A stretch of 64,000 bases of DNA from Desulfomicrobium escambiense DSM 10707 (GTDB taxonomy: Bacteria; Desulfobacterota; Desulfovibrionia; Desulfovibrionales; Desulfomicrobiaceae), in contig NZ_AUAR01000013.1 of assembly GCF_000428825.1 (NCBI RefSeq), positions 62,001 to 126,000 of the forward strand. The letters are read 5' to 3'. This document shows, piece by piece, positions 44,841 through 53,193 of the stretch. The translations under genes and the position numbers were made by a program. The stretch's first letter is position 1, and every line of letters starts with the position of its first letter. The notes beneath the pieces were generated by a model. That model was not told the origin of the DNA. It saw only the letters and a list, made by a program, of their open reading frames with translations, and searched no databases.

Positions 44841-45302
44841 ATGATCTCGTTGAAGGTGAACGGCACGGTTCATGAAGTTGACGCGGACCCGGGCACGCCC
44901 CTGCTGTGGGTGCTGCGCGACGGCCTGGGGCTGACCAGCGTCAAGTACGGATGCGGCGAAGGCATGTGCGGCATCTGCACCGTGCTGGTGGACGGACGCG
45001 CCGAACGGTCGTGCGTCACGCCGGTCGAAAGCGTACAGGGAAGCGAAATCCTGACCATCGAGGGTCTGCCGGAGGACCACCCCGTAAAGGTCGCCTGGAC
45101 CGAGCTGCAGGTGCCGCAGTGCGGCTACTGCCAGACGGGCATGATGCTGCAGGCCGTCGACGTCCTGACGGCCGGGCCCGGCATCACGGACGGGGAGATG
45201 GCCGCGGCCATGGACGGCATCGCCTGCCGATGCGGCTCGCACCCGCGAGTCATCCCTGCCATGCGCCGGGCCGCCGGAAAGATGAAGGAGGAAACGCCAT
45301 GA
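44841..45302 (+). CDS. [2Fe-2S] small subunit of a molybdenum hydroxylase
   Basis: This 153-residue protein has a plant-type [2Fe-2S] cluster, KYGCGEGMCGICTVLVDG then RSCVTPVES, and a helical [2Fe-2S] cluster, PQCGYCQTGMMLQA then CRCGSHPRV. This is the standard small subunit of the xanthine oxidase family (IorA/CoxS type). It carries electrons from the molybdenum site to an external acceptor. GGGAGG at 44832-44837 sets the start. ATGA overlap (45299-45302) with the large subunit shows a two-gene operon. Having no signal itself, it is probably exported with the Tat-signal-bearing partner. In this family the central Cys-x-x-Cys is usually GCGxGxCGAC; here CGIC is a mild variant. Confidence 0.93.
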   Translation: MISLKVNGTVHEVDADPGTPLLWVLRDGLGLTSVKYGCGEGMCGICTVLVDGRAERSCVTPVESVQGSEILTIEGLPEDHPVKVAWTELQVPQCGYCQTGMMLQAVDVLTAGPGITDGEMAAAMDGIACRCGSHPRVIPAMRRAAGKMKEETP

Positions 45303-47452
45303 ACGAAGACGTGTCGCGACGGTATTTCCTGAAAGGCGGCCTCCTGGTCCTGGCCGTGGCCATCACTCCCGGGGCGCTGGTGCTCATGAACGTCTCCCCG
45401 GGGGCGGCGGCCCCGGCGACCCCGTTCCGCCCCCACGCCTTCCTGGAGCTTGACGCCGACGGTTCCGTGACCGTGTGGGTCGGGCAGACGGACCTGGGCC
45501 AGGGCACCCACACCGGCATCGCCATGATCATCGCCGACGAGATGGACGCCGACTGGAACCGCGTGCGCGTCAGGATGGCACTGGCCGCAGAGCCCTTCAA
45601 GGACCCCGAATGGGGCATGCAGGCCACCGGCGGCAGCACCAGCATCAGGCATCGCTGGGACATGCTCCGCAAGGCTGGAGCGGCGGCACGGCTGATGCTC
45701 GTGCAGGCGGCGGCCCGGCAATGGGGCGTCGACCCGGCCGTCTGCACGACCGCAGCGGGCCAGGTCCGCCATCCCGACGGACGCGGCATCGGGTACGGAG
45801 ATTTGGCCGCCAAGGCGGCCGCGCTGCGGGTGCCCGCCGATCCGCCTCTGAAGAATGCCGCGGACTATGCCGTCATCGGCACCCTGAGAAGACGGTTGGA
45901 CATGGAGGACAAGGTCCAGGGACGCACGGCCTTCGGCATCGACTTCCGCCTCCCCGGCATGTGCGTCGCCGTGCTGGCTCGCCCCCCGCGCTTCGGGGCC
46001 AGGCCCGTCGCCGTGGACGCCGACGGGGCCAGGCAGGTGCGGGGGGTGCTGGACGTCATCCCCGTGGGCGACGCCGTGGCGGTCTGCGCGGAATCGACCT
46101 GGTCTGCCCTGCAGGGCCGGGACGCCCTGAAGATCACCTGGAGCGAGGGCAGCCGCCCGGATTTGAGCGATGCGGCCATCGCCGCGGAACTCCTGGCGAA
46201 GCTCGACGGCCCAGCCGCCGTGGCCGAGGACACGGGCAACGCCGCCGAGGCCCTTGCCGCGGCCGCGATGGTCGTCGAATCGGCCTACTCCGTACCATAC
46301 GTGGCCCACGCCCAGCTTGAGCCGACCAACTGCACCGCGCATGTGGAAAAGGACCGCTGCCGCATCTGGGCCCCCACCCAGGGGCAGACCGCGGCCCAGG
46401 ATGAGGGGGCCAGAATCTGCGGCCTGCCACCCGAAAAGGTCGAGGTCATGACCACGCCCTGCGGCGGCGGTTTCGGCCGCCGCGGCGAGACCGATGTCGT
46501 CACCGAGGCCGTCAGCCTGTCCAAGGCACTAGGGCGCCCGGTCAAGGTCGTCTGGACCCGCGGCGACGAGTTCGCCCACGACGTCTTCCGACCAGCCAGC
46601 GTCTGCCGCATCAGCGGCGGGCTGAACGGCGACGGCAAGCTCGTCGTCTGGTCCCACAGGCTGGTCTCGTCGTCGATCATGTCCCGCCTGTGGCCCTCGG
46701 CCGTGCAGAACGGCCTCGACCCGACCTCCGTGGAGGGCGTCGAGGGCATGCCCTACGCCATCCCCCACCGCCGCATCGAATACGCCATCCCCGACCTGCC
46801 CATCCCCGTGGGCTGGCTGAGGTCCGTGGGCAACTCGTACAACTGCTTCACCGTCGAGTCCTTCATGGACGAACTGGCGCTTGCGGCCGGGAAGGACCCC
46901 GTGGAGTTCCGGCTGGGGCTCATGGAGAAGGACTCCCGTGCCCACCGCACCCTGACCCTGCTGGCGGACAAGGCCGATTGGGGCGGCCCGGTTCCGGCGG
47001 GCCGCGGCCGGGGCGTAGCCGTGACGGAGTGCTTCGGCTCGGCCGTGGCCCAGATGGCCGAGGTTTCCGTGGACCGCGGGACCGGGGTCATTACCGTGCA
47101 CCGCGTGGTCTGCGCCGTGGACTGCGGCCCGGCCGTATACCCCGACGCCATCACTGCCCAGATGGAGGGCGCCGTGGTCATGGGCCTGAGCATCGCCCTG
47201 AACGAACGCGTGAGGTTCGCCAAGGGCGGCGTGGCCACGTCGGGTTTCTCGCAGTACCGTCTGCTCGGTATGAAGGAGGTCCCGGCCGTGGAGGTCTTCA
47301 TCGCCGAAAGCCGGCACCCGGTCGGCGGCATCGGCGAACCGGGTCTGCCGCCCATCGCCCCGGCCGTGGCCAACGCCGTCTTCGCCGCCACGGGCGTCAG
47401 GCTGCGGGAGCTCCCCTTCAGCCGGGAGGCGCTGAAGACGGCCGTGGCCTAG
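45299..47452 (+). CDS. Molybdenum hydroxylase large subunit (IorB/aldehyde oxidase-like), Tat-exported
   Basis: This 717-residue protein has a Tat signal ([18 protein letters not shown]). It contains family stretches [65 protein letters not shown] and [18 protein letters not shown]. The catalytic Glu is near the C-terminus in [19 protein letters not shown]. The size matches IorB-type enzymes (about 720-750) rather than the single-chain 907-residue Desulfovibrio aldehyde oxidoreductase. It likely oxidises an aldehyde or N-heterocycle in the periplasm; the substrate is not evident. No cytochrome or XdhC-type maturation gene is adjacent. Confidence 0.9.
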   Translation: MNEDVSRRYFLKGGLLVLAVAITPGALVLMNVSPGAAAPATPFRPHAFLELDADGSVTVWVGQTDLGQGTHTGIAMIIADEMDADWNRVRVRMALAAEPFKDPEWGMQATGGSTSIRHRWDMLRKAGAAARLMLVQAAARQWGVDPAVCTTAAGQVRHPDGRGIGYGDLAAKAAALRVPADPPLKNAADYAVIGTLRRRLDMEDKVQGRTAFGIDFRLPGMCVAVLARPPRFGARPVAVDADGARQVRGVLDVIPVGDAVAVCAESTWSALQGRDALKITWSEGSRPDLSDAAIAAELLAKLDGPAAVAEDTGNAAEALAAAAMVVESAYSVPYVAHAQLEPTNCTAHVEKDRCRIWAPTQGQTAAQDEGARICGLPPEKVEVMTTPCGGGFGRRGETDVVTEAVSLSKALGRPVKVVWTRGDEFAHDVFRPASVCRISGGLNGDGKLVVWSHRLVSSSIMSRLWPSAVQNGLDPTSVEGVEGMPYAIPHRRIEYAIPDLPIPVGWLRSVGNSYNCFTVESFMDELALAAGKDPVEFRLGLMEKDSRAHRTLTLLADKADWGGPVPAGRGRGVAVTECFGSAVAQMAEVSVDRGTGVITVHRVVCAVDCGPAVYPDAITAQMEGAVVMGLSIALNERVRFAKGGVATSGFSQYRLLGMKEVPAVEVFIAESRHPVGGIGEPGLPPIAPAVANAVFAATGVRLRELPFSREALKTAVA

Positions 47453-47604
47453 CAGTCCGTGGAAGAACGGCGATCTGCCGCGTCAGCGAAAAAAGCCAGG
47501 ACACGCAGTGTATTGCGTATACAAAAGGGTCCGGCTTTTTTCGCGTCCTTGCATCTCACCATTTTTAGATGATTGCGGACTTTGAGTTTTTCAACAGTCC
47601 GTGA
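47453..47604. repeat. Inverted-repeat element with strong internal hairpin
   Basis: GCGAAAAAAGCC at about 47487-47498 pairs with GGCTTTTTTCGC near 47535-47547, with inner pairing AGGAC/GTCC and ACGCA/TGCGT, so it can terminate transcription on both strands. The outer ends, CCGTGGAAGAAC and the reverse complement of GTTTTTCAACAG, match at 9 of 12 bases, which suggests a small MITE-like unit. The remaining bases to 47775 hold no gene. Confidence 0.55.
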
Positions 47605-47775
47605 GCGATCCGCCACTCACCAAAAAAGAGGGGTTCCGTCGAAGACGGACCAGGGTGCGGCGCAGGGTGAGCCGACAGAAGCGAGGATGGTGCCGGGGCT
47701 GGCGGACGTCTTGAGGACGGGATATGGTTGCGCTGTTCCGATGAGGGCGTCTCTTGTCACCCGAACGGGGTTGCC

Positions 47776-48288
47776 ATGAAGGACTGCATTCTCCGATCCA
47801 GTGCGGCGGTCACCTCTGCGCCAGTCGACGGTTCCCCCGGACGGGCAGTCCGTTACCTGCGCTGGGCCGTCCTCGCGTTCCTGCTTCAGGGCTGCGTCGT
47901 GATGCCTATCCCGACCGCCGAGGACAAGGTTCTCGAGGGCCGTCCCGTCACCGAATTCCAGCAATCCTTCCTGCGGCAGGGAGTGACCACCCGGGACGAG
48001 GTCGTCCGCCATCTGGGTCAGCCGTTCATCATCCTGGAGGACGCCAGGGTCTTCATCTATCGATGGGACATGCGTCAGGGAATTTTCGTCTGGGTCATTT
48101 TCGGCAGCACGGAGATCGCAGGCGACGCGCATGATGTGCCCCGACATTATCTTCTGCTGATCCAGTTCGACGGCGACAACGTGGTCAGGCGTTTCGAACG
48201 GACCACGCGACCTCTCTCCCGCTCCGCCCCGGAGTTTCTCATGGACTGGCTGGACGGCCGGACGCCGGCGCGCCGCACGGAGGAATGA
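47776..48288 (+). CDS. SmpA/OmlA(BamE)-like outer-membrane lipoprotein
   Basis: This 170-residue precursor has lipobox LLQGC (Cys near residue 41 after a long N-terminus, RAVRYLRWAVLAFLLQGC). The mature part carries FLRQGVTTRDEVVRHLGQPFIIL, the SmpA/OmlA motif also found in BamE, then ARVFIYRWDMRQGIFVWVIF. Such proteins support outer-membrane protein assembly or have unknown roles. The ATG at 47776 lacks a strong ribosome site (CGGGGTTGCC). It is followed after one base by a second lipoprotein gene, so the pair probably works together. Confidence 0.75.
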   Translation: MKDCILRSSAAVTSAPVDGSPGRAVRYLRWAVLAFLLQGCVVMPIPTAEDKVLEGRPVTEFQQSFLRQGVTTRDEVVRHLGQPFIILEDARVFIYRWDMRQGIFVWVIFGSTEIAGDAHDVPRHYLLLIQFDGDNVVRRFERTTRPLSRSAPEFLMDWLDGRTPARRTEE

Positions 48289-48289
48289 C

Positions 48290-48985
48290 ATGAGGAGCAC
48301 TCTGCCAGCAGTTCTTCCGGTTTCCGCCGTCAGGGTTCCGCTCGTCTGCACCATCCTTGTCATCGCGGCGGTTGTGGCGGCCTGCACGGCCGTCGGCCTT
48401 CCGGGGTCGCGGATGCCCGCCGCCTTCGACACGAGCGGCACGCGAGCGGTGTTGCTCAACGTGCAGTGCGTTGTGGACGGCAAACAGCGCGAGGCGTTTG
48501 CGGCGATTCCGCTGGTCCGGCTTTCCCTGGCCACCTTCGAAACCTTCGGGGAATTCTCGCCGATCGGGCTGAGCGGACTGACCAATGCGTCAACCCGGGA
48601 AGGCTGGGTCTGCCTCCGCCTCGCCCCCGGCAGCCATTACCTGCGCGTTTTCGGCCCCGCATCCGGCCCCCAGTACCCGCAGCCGCAAGGGCTGCCGCGC
48701 GTCAGCATCTGGAGGGTCGTGGTCCCGGAAGGAGACGCGCCGCTCTATATCGGTTCCCTGCTGCTGGCGGGCAGAACAGTGACGAGGAACTTTCTCGGTT
48801 TCAAGACGGTCGAACCGCTCGATTTCAGATTCGCCGACATGCGAGACGACAGTACTGCGGCGGAAGTCGTTGCCGCCCGGGAGTTCCCCGATGCGGGCGC
48901 CGGGCAGACCCAGCTTCTGCAGCCATGGAATCCCGGCGACCCCATGATCTTCCGCACGCCGCGGCCCTCCGCACCTACCAGATGA
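48290..48985 (+). CDS. Lipoprotein of unknown function
   Basis: This 231-residue precursor has a hydrophobic signal and lipobox VVAAC (Cys near residue 32). The mature part is beta-rich: STREGWVCLRLAPGSHYLRVFGP resembles Ig-like or PEGA-type surface folds, and APLYIGSLLLAGRTVTRNFLGF follows. GGAGGAATGAC just before the ATG overlaps the end of the preceding gene. It forms a two-gene unit with the SmpA-like lipoprotein. No family is recognised. Confidence 0.7.
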   Translation: MRSTLPAVLPVSAVRVPLVCTILVIAAVVAACTAVGLPGSRMPAAFDTSGTRAVLLNVQCVVDGKQREAFAAIPLVRLSLATFETFGEFSPIGLSGLTNASTREGWVCLRLAPGSHYLRVFGPASGPQYPQPQGLPRVSIWRVVVPEGDAPLYIGSLLLAGRTVTRNFLGFKTVEPLDFRFADMRDDSTAAEVVAAREFPDAGAGQTQLLQPWNPGDPMIFRTPRPSAPTR

Positions 48986-49079
48986 ACGATGTCGCGGCGC
49001 CGATTCCAGTGTCGCCCCGCCGGGCGAGTCCTCGTTGCGGGGTCGTGCCGATGCCCGACACGATCCCGCTCGAAGGTTC

Positions 49080-50621
49080 CTAGAGTTCGCGCACCAGGGC
49101 CTGCAGGAAGGCGGTGATCCGTTCCAGCGACGGAACGTGCACGCGTTCGCGCGGCGTGTGGACGTTCTCCATGGTCGGGCCGATGGAGATGATCTCGAGG
49201 CCCGGAGTGCTCGCGGCCATGTAGCCGCACTCCAGACCGGCGTGAATGATCTCCGTCTTCATGGGTGTCTTGAACACGCCTTCGTAGGCGGCCAGGGATT
49301 TCTTGTACAGGTCCGATTCGGGGTTGGGCGGCCACGCCGGGAACGTGCTGCGCCGCGTGGCGACCGCGCCGGACTTGGTGGCGGTCTGCTCGATGCCGCG
49401 CGCGACATCCTCCAGCTTCGCCAGGCTGAAACTGCGCTGGAAGGTGACGACGGTCAGGGTGTCGTCCCCGGTCTTGACGACGCCGATGTTGTTGGACGTC
49501 TCGGGCAGTCCGGGCAGCTGCTTGGACCATTCGATGACGCCCTGGGGGAAGTCCGCCACCATGCGCAGAGCTTTGGCGGAATCAGCCTCGGACAGAGTCT
49601 GCTGCGGGGAGTCGGCCGCAGGGGTCAGGGTCACGGCCAGCTGCGTCTCGTCCGGGAAACGTTTGCGCGCGTCCCGCTCGAAAACGGCCAGCCGCTTCTG
49701 CAGCGCATCCAGCCGATCCGCTGGCAAGGTAAAGACGGCCTCGGACGTCCTGGTTATGACGTTGTCCGCGGAGCCGCCGTTGAACGTGGCCAGGCGCAGG
49801 GGGATGTCCGCGGCCAGGGCCTCGGCCACCAGGGCATTGGCGTTCGCGCGGTTCTTGTCGATCTCCACCCCCGAATGCCCGCCCAGCAGCCCGTCGATGC
49901 GCAGGGAATACGCCTGCCGCCCCTGCTCCGCCGCAGCGTAGGCCAGGGGCAACGCCACCACGGTCTTGATCCCGCCGGCCGCGCCGATGGTCACCGTGCC
50001 CTCGTTCTCGGAATCGATGTTGATGAGCTTGCGTCCGGAGAAGAATCCCTCGGACAGGCCGCAGGCGCCCGACATGTCGATCTCCTCGTCGGTGGTGAAG
50101 AGGAGCTCCAGGGGCGGGTGCGGGCTCGAGGGGTCCTCGGCCAGGGCCAGAGCCACGGCTATGCCCATGCCGTCGTCGGCGCCGAGGGTCGTCCCGTCTG
50201 CCCGCAGCCACTCTCCTTCGCGCACGAGGGAGATGGGGTCCTTTTCGAAGTCATGGGTTGAAGCGTCGTCCTTCTGGCAGACCATGTCCATATGCGCCTG
50301 GAGCACCACCGGCACCCGGCCCTCGAAGCCCTTGGACGCAGGCACCGAGACGAGCACGTTGCGGTGGCCGTCGACCCTGGCCGTCCAGCCGCGTTCGGCG
50401 GCATGTCCGGCCAGCCACTCCGAGACCGCGGCCTCGTGCTTGGAGCAGCGCGGAATCCGGCTCAGGGCCTCGAACACGGCCAGGATTCTCCTGGTCGCTT
50501 CGCTGTCGCTGGCCAGAAAGGGACCGCCGCCGGCACCCTCCTGCCCGGCGGCACAGACACGGAAGGACATAGACGCGCAGGCCAGCCCTGCGCACAGGAG
50601 CATCGCCACAAATCGTTTCAT
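49080..50621 (-). CDS. PepD-like aminoacyl-histidine dipeptidase (M20C) with signal peptide
   Basis: This 513-residue protein has an N-terminal signal (FVAMLLCAGLACASMSFRVCA). The peptidase M20 metal-site motifs are VVLQAHMDMVCQK, LGADDGMGIAVALALAE and LLFTTDEEIDMSGA. Later come LLGGHSGVEIDKNRANAN (dimerisation domain side) and IHAGLECGYM near the end. PepD cleaves Xaa-His and other dipeptides. Cytoplasmic PepD is about 485 residues; the extra 28 residues here are the signal, pointing to a periplasmic enzyme. AAAGGAG sets the ATG at 50621. Confidence 0.9.
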   Translation of the reverse strand: MKRFVAMLLCAGLACASMSFRVCAAGQEGAGGGPFLASDSEATRRILAVFEALSRIPRCSKHEAAVSEWLAGHAAERGWTARVDGHRNVLVSVPASKGFEGRVPVVLQAHMDMVCQKDDASTHDFEKDPISLVREGEWLRADGTTLGADDGMGIAVALALAEDPSSPHPPLELLFTTDEEIDMSGACGLSEGFFSGRKLINIDSENEGTVTIGAAGGIKTVVALPLAYAAAEQGRQAYSLRIDGLLGGHSGVEIDKNRANANALVAEALAADIPLRLATFNGGSADNVITRTSEAVFTLPADRLDALQKRLAVFERDARKRFPDETQLAVTLTPAADSPQQTLSEADSAKALRMVADFPQGVIEWSKQLPGLPETSNNIGVVKTGDDTLTVVTFQRSFSLAKLEDVARGIEQTATKSGAVATRRSTFPAWPPNPESDLYKKSLAAYEGVFKTPMKTEIIHAGLECGYMAASTPGLEIISIGPTMENVHTPRERVHVPSLERITAFLQALVREL

Positions 50622-50871
50622 ACCGCGCACTCCTTTGTCGACATGCGACATGTTGCAGGTTCGCGAGAGACTTGCTTGGCTTTATCTCACGTTCTGTCCG
50701 TCCTTGTCACGGGACAAGAAGGGAAGACTGTACCCGCGGCCGAAGCGAGACGCCCAGGCATATGGAGGGCGTGCCAGGCTAGTCGTCAGCGGACAATCGG
50801 CTGGCCTGACAAACCTGATTTCTCCCCTGCGCCTTGGCCAGACAGAGGGGCTGGTGACGCCCCAGGCAGGG

Positions 50872-51558
50872 CTAGGCGTCGCCCAGGATCAGATCGACGA
50901 TGTCGTGGCAGCCCGGGCTGGGCCGCCTACTGGACACGATGCCGATGACCCGCGCCAGGCCCGTGGCGTAGGCCGTCTTGCCGAGCACCCGAGTCTGCAT
51001 GCGTATCTCGACCTGCTCGTCCCTGATCACGATGTCATGGTACGCATGACGGTCCAGGAATTTCTCGGGGATGCCGATGACCTCGCGCTGGACCTGCGGG
51101 TCGCGCTCGGAGCGGATGACGGCCGCGGGGACACCCAGGGAGGTGGCCAGATGGACGGCCGTGCCGGGGCTCGTCTTCTTGGCGGCCTGGTGGGATTCTG
51201 AAATGGCTATGTCGAGACCCCGGAAATACCCTGCTGCCTGCCTGACCATGGCCATGAAGGAGAGCATGATCATGTTCACGTTGGGGCAGACGACCAGCGG
51301 GAAGCCGGGCTCGGCCGGGTAGCGCGTGCCGGCCGTCGAGAGATCGAGGAGCACGGTCCCGCGCGCGCCGCAGAAGTCGAAAACGTCGCCCAGCTCTCTG
51401 CCGGAGCCCGCATGGACGACCATGCACGGCCCGTCTCCGGCCGCCGTCCGTTCGTCCCACGGCAGGACACTGCCGATTCCGGGCCCCTGCAGTCCGTGCA
51501 GCAATTCCGCGGCGAGCCTGCCGCGGCCGACGATGAGAATCGTATAGGTTTCCGTCAT
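50872..51558 (-). CDS. Dihydrodipicolinate reductase-like (DapB-fold) protein
   Basis: This 228-residue protein begins with a short Rossmann loop, TILIVGRGRLAAELL, that lacks the full G-x-x-G-x-x-G. The later motif SESHQAAKKTSPGTA matches DapB's E-H-H-x-x-K-x-D-x-P-S-G-T-A region in position and spacing. VVCPNVNMIMLSFM resembles the preceding DapB strand. True DapB is about 270 residues with a fuller NADPH loop, so this may be a divergent reductase with another substrate. GGACAGGAT precedes the ATG. It is not near other lysine biosynthesis genes. Confidence 0.7.
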   Translation of the reverse strand: MTETYTILIVGRGRLAAELLHGLQGPGIGSVLPWDERTAAGDGPCMVVHAGSGRELGDVFDFCGARGTVLLDLSTAGTRYPAEPGFPLVVCPNVNMIMLSFMAMVRQAAGYFRGLDIAISESHQAAKKTSPGTAVHLATSLGVPAAVIRSERDPQVQREVIGIPEKFLDRHAYHDIVIRDEQVEIRMQTRVLGKTAYATGLARVIGIVSSRRPSPGCHDIVDLILGDA

Positions 51559-51790
51559 ATCCTGTCCTTGTTGTCTATCTGCAGTCCGAACCGGACTGTG
51601 GAAGCGGCCGGGACGCGTCGCGCGTCGCCCTGCGAACGCAGCCCCACCCGTCAAGCCTCCCCGCGCGTGACCGTTCAGCCGCGACCCCGGGGTGGAAATC
51701 CGATTATGTCTTTGACGACCACATCAGGGCGAGGCTATGTCCCTGCCCTACCATCGGGCGAACTTGAAAATTTGCAGTACGGGGACGCAT

Positions 51791-52636
51791 ATGAAAAACG
51801 TCATCATCTGGGGCGCGGGACAAGGCGGGCGCATGGTCGCCAATCTGCTGCACGGCGACATCACGGTCAGAGCGTACTGTGACAGCGACGCGGCAAAATG
51901 GGGGACCAACCTGGGCGGCATACCCGTCGTGCCGCCCGAAGCGATCCCGGACCTCGCGCCCGACGCCGTGTTCCTTTCCATGCTCAACGCCGACGCCTGC
52001 GCCAGCGTGCGGGAACGCCTTGCGGCCATGAACGTGGGGGCGCGCATCGTCACGGCCCCTGAACTGCGCAGAACCTTCGACCTGCGCCTGGCGACCCTGC
52101 GCATGATCGCCGGAGAAGTGCGGGAGCGCGGGATCGACGGCGCCGTGGCGGAGCTCGGTGTATACCAGGGGGCCTTTGCCGCGGAAATGAACCGCCTGTT
52201 CCCCGAGCGCAGCCTCTACCTCTTCGACACCTTTGCCGGCTTCGACGGGCGCGACGTGGCCATTGAGGGGGAGCGTCGATTCTCGCGGGCCGAGGCGGGC
52301 AACTTCGCGGACACGAGCGTGGAGGCTGTGCTGGCGCGGCTGCCGCACCCGGAACGGGCCGTGTTCAGGGTCGGATATTTTCCCGAAACCGCCGATGGGC
52401 TGGAGGAATGCTTCGCCGTCGCGAGCCTCGACGCCGACCTGTTCAAGCCCCTCCTCGACGGCCTGCGGTACTTCTACCCGCGCATGTCGCAGGGCGGCTA
52501 CATCATCGTCCACGACTACAACAACGGGCGCTTCGCAGGAGCCAAGCACGCCGTGCGTCAATTCTGCGAGGAGCACCAAGCCTTCGTCGTCCCCCTGCCG
52601 GACCTGCACGGGACGGGGGTTATCGTCAAGGCGTAA
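51791..52636 (+). CDS. TylF/MycF-like O-methyltransferase with N-terminal Rossmann-like domain
   Basis: In this 281-residue protein, residues 1 to about 95 form a nucleotide-binding-like unit: NVIIWGAGQGGRMVANLL, VRAYCDSDAAKWG, GGIPVVPPEAI. Residues about 100-281 are a TylF-type methyltransferase: AVAELGVYQGAFAAEMNRLFP (SAM loop), YLFDTFAGFDGRD, DADLFKPLLDGLRYFYPRM and GYIIVHDYNNGRFAGAK with metal-site Asp residues. TylF enzymes methylate sugar hydroxyls using magnesium. The fusion suggests a surface-polysaccharide or natural-product sugar target. The start at 51791 is preceded by GGGGACGC, a weak ribosome site. Confidence 0.82.
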   Translation: MKNVIIWGAGQGGRMVANLLHGDITVRAYCDSDAAKWGTNLGGIPVVPPEAIPDLAPDAVFLSMLNADACASVRERLAAMNVGARIVTAPELRRTFDLRLATLRMIAGEVRERGIDGAVAELGVYQGAFAAEMNRLFPERSLYLFDTFAGFDGRDVAIEGERRFSRAEAGNFADTSVEAVLARLPHPERAVFRVGYFPETADGLEECFAVASLDADLFKPLLDGLRYFYPRMSQGGYIIVHDYNNGRFAGAKHAVRQFCEEHQAFVVPLPDLHGTGVIVKA

Positions 52637-52741
52637 AGGTCATGGCCCGCTTCCTCCCGGAGGCGGTTCCTTGCGCGCAAATGCGGTCGGGAAAGACGGC
52701 GGCGCAAAGGTCGCCCCGCATCGACCCGTGACCGCGAATCG

Positions 52742-52936
52742 CTATGCCCCGGCCTTTCTGGACGCACACTGGTCCAGTACCATCCGCCCTCTCTGCCCGC
52801 ACTTGGGGCACTTGATCCCGGACTCGGAACCCTCGCACATTACGCAATACTGCGCATGGCAGGATATGCACCGATACAGTACGGGATGGGGAATTTCCTT
52901 GCCGCAGGCCGGGCATGTTCCTTTCTGTTGTTCCAT
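52742..52936 (-). CDS. Small double zinc-ribbon protein (64 aa)
   Basis: GGAGAACAC precedes the ATG at 52936. Eight cysteines lie in four CxxC pairs: CPAC, CISC, CVMC and CPKC, binding two zinc ions (rubredoxin-like knuckles). The tail is basic (RGRMVLDQCASRKAGA). Such proteins often act as nucleic-acid or protein adaptors. No partner is evident. Confidence 0.75.
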   Translation of the reverse strand: MEQQKGTCPACGKEIPHPVLYRCISCHAQYCVMCEGSESGIKCPKCGQRGRMVLDQCASRKAGA

Positions 52937-53193
52937 GTGTTCTCCGTTCGGTTGAGTGTGGGGAAGGCCCCCTCTTCCTTCCTTCGGCCGATTCGTGTCA
53001 AGGCCGCACGTTCGCCGGGAGACGGGAGCGGCTTGCCGCGGGCTGAAATCAGGCGTAGAGGTGACGTATTTCCCGCAGTGAGGCGCCGAACGGGGGAGCC
53101 GGCTGTACGGCATCCCGGAAATGCGGCCGCCCGCCAGGCATTCTTTGATCTTCCGCCACGAATACCGGCACTCCAACAGAGAGGGATTCGCCG

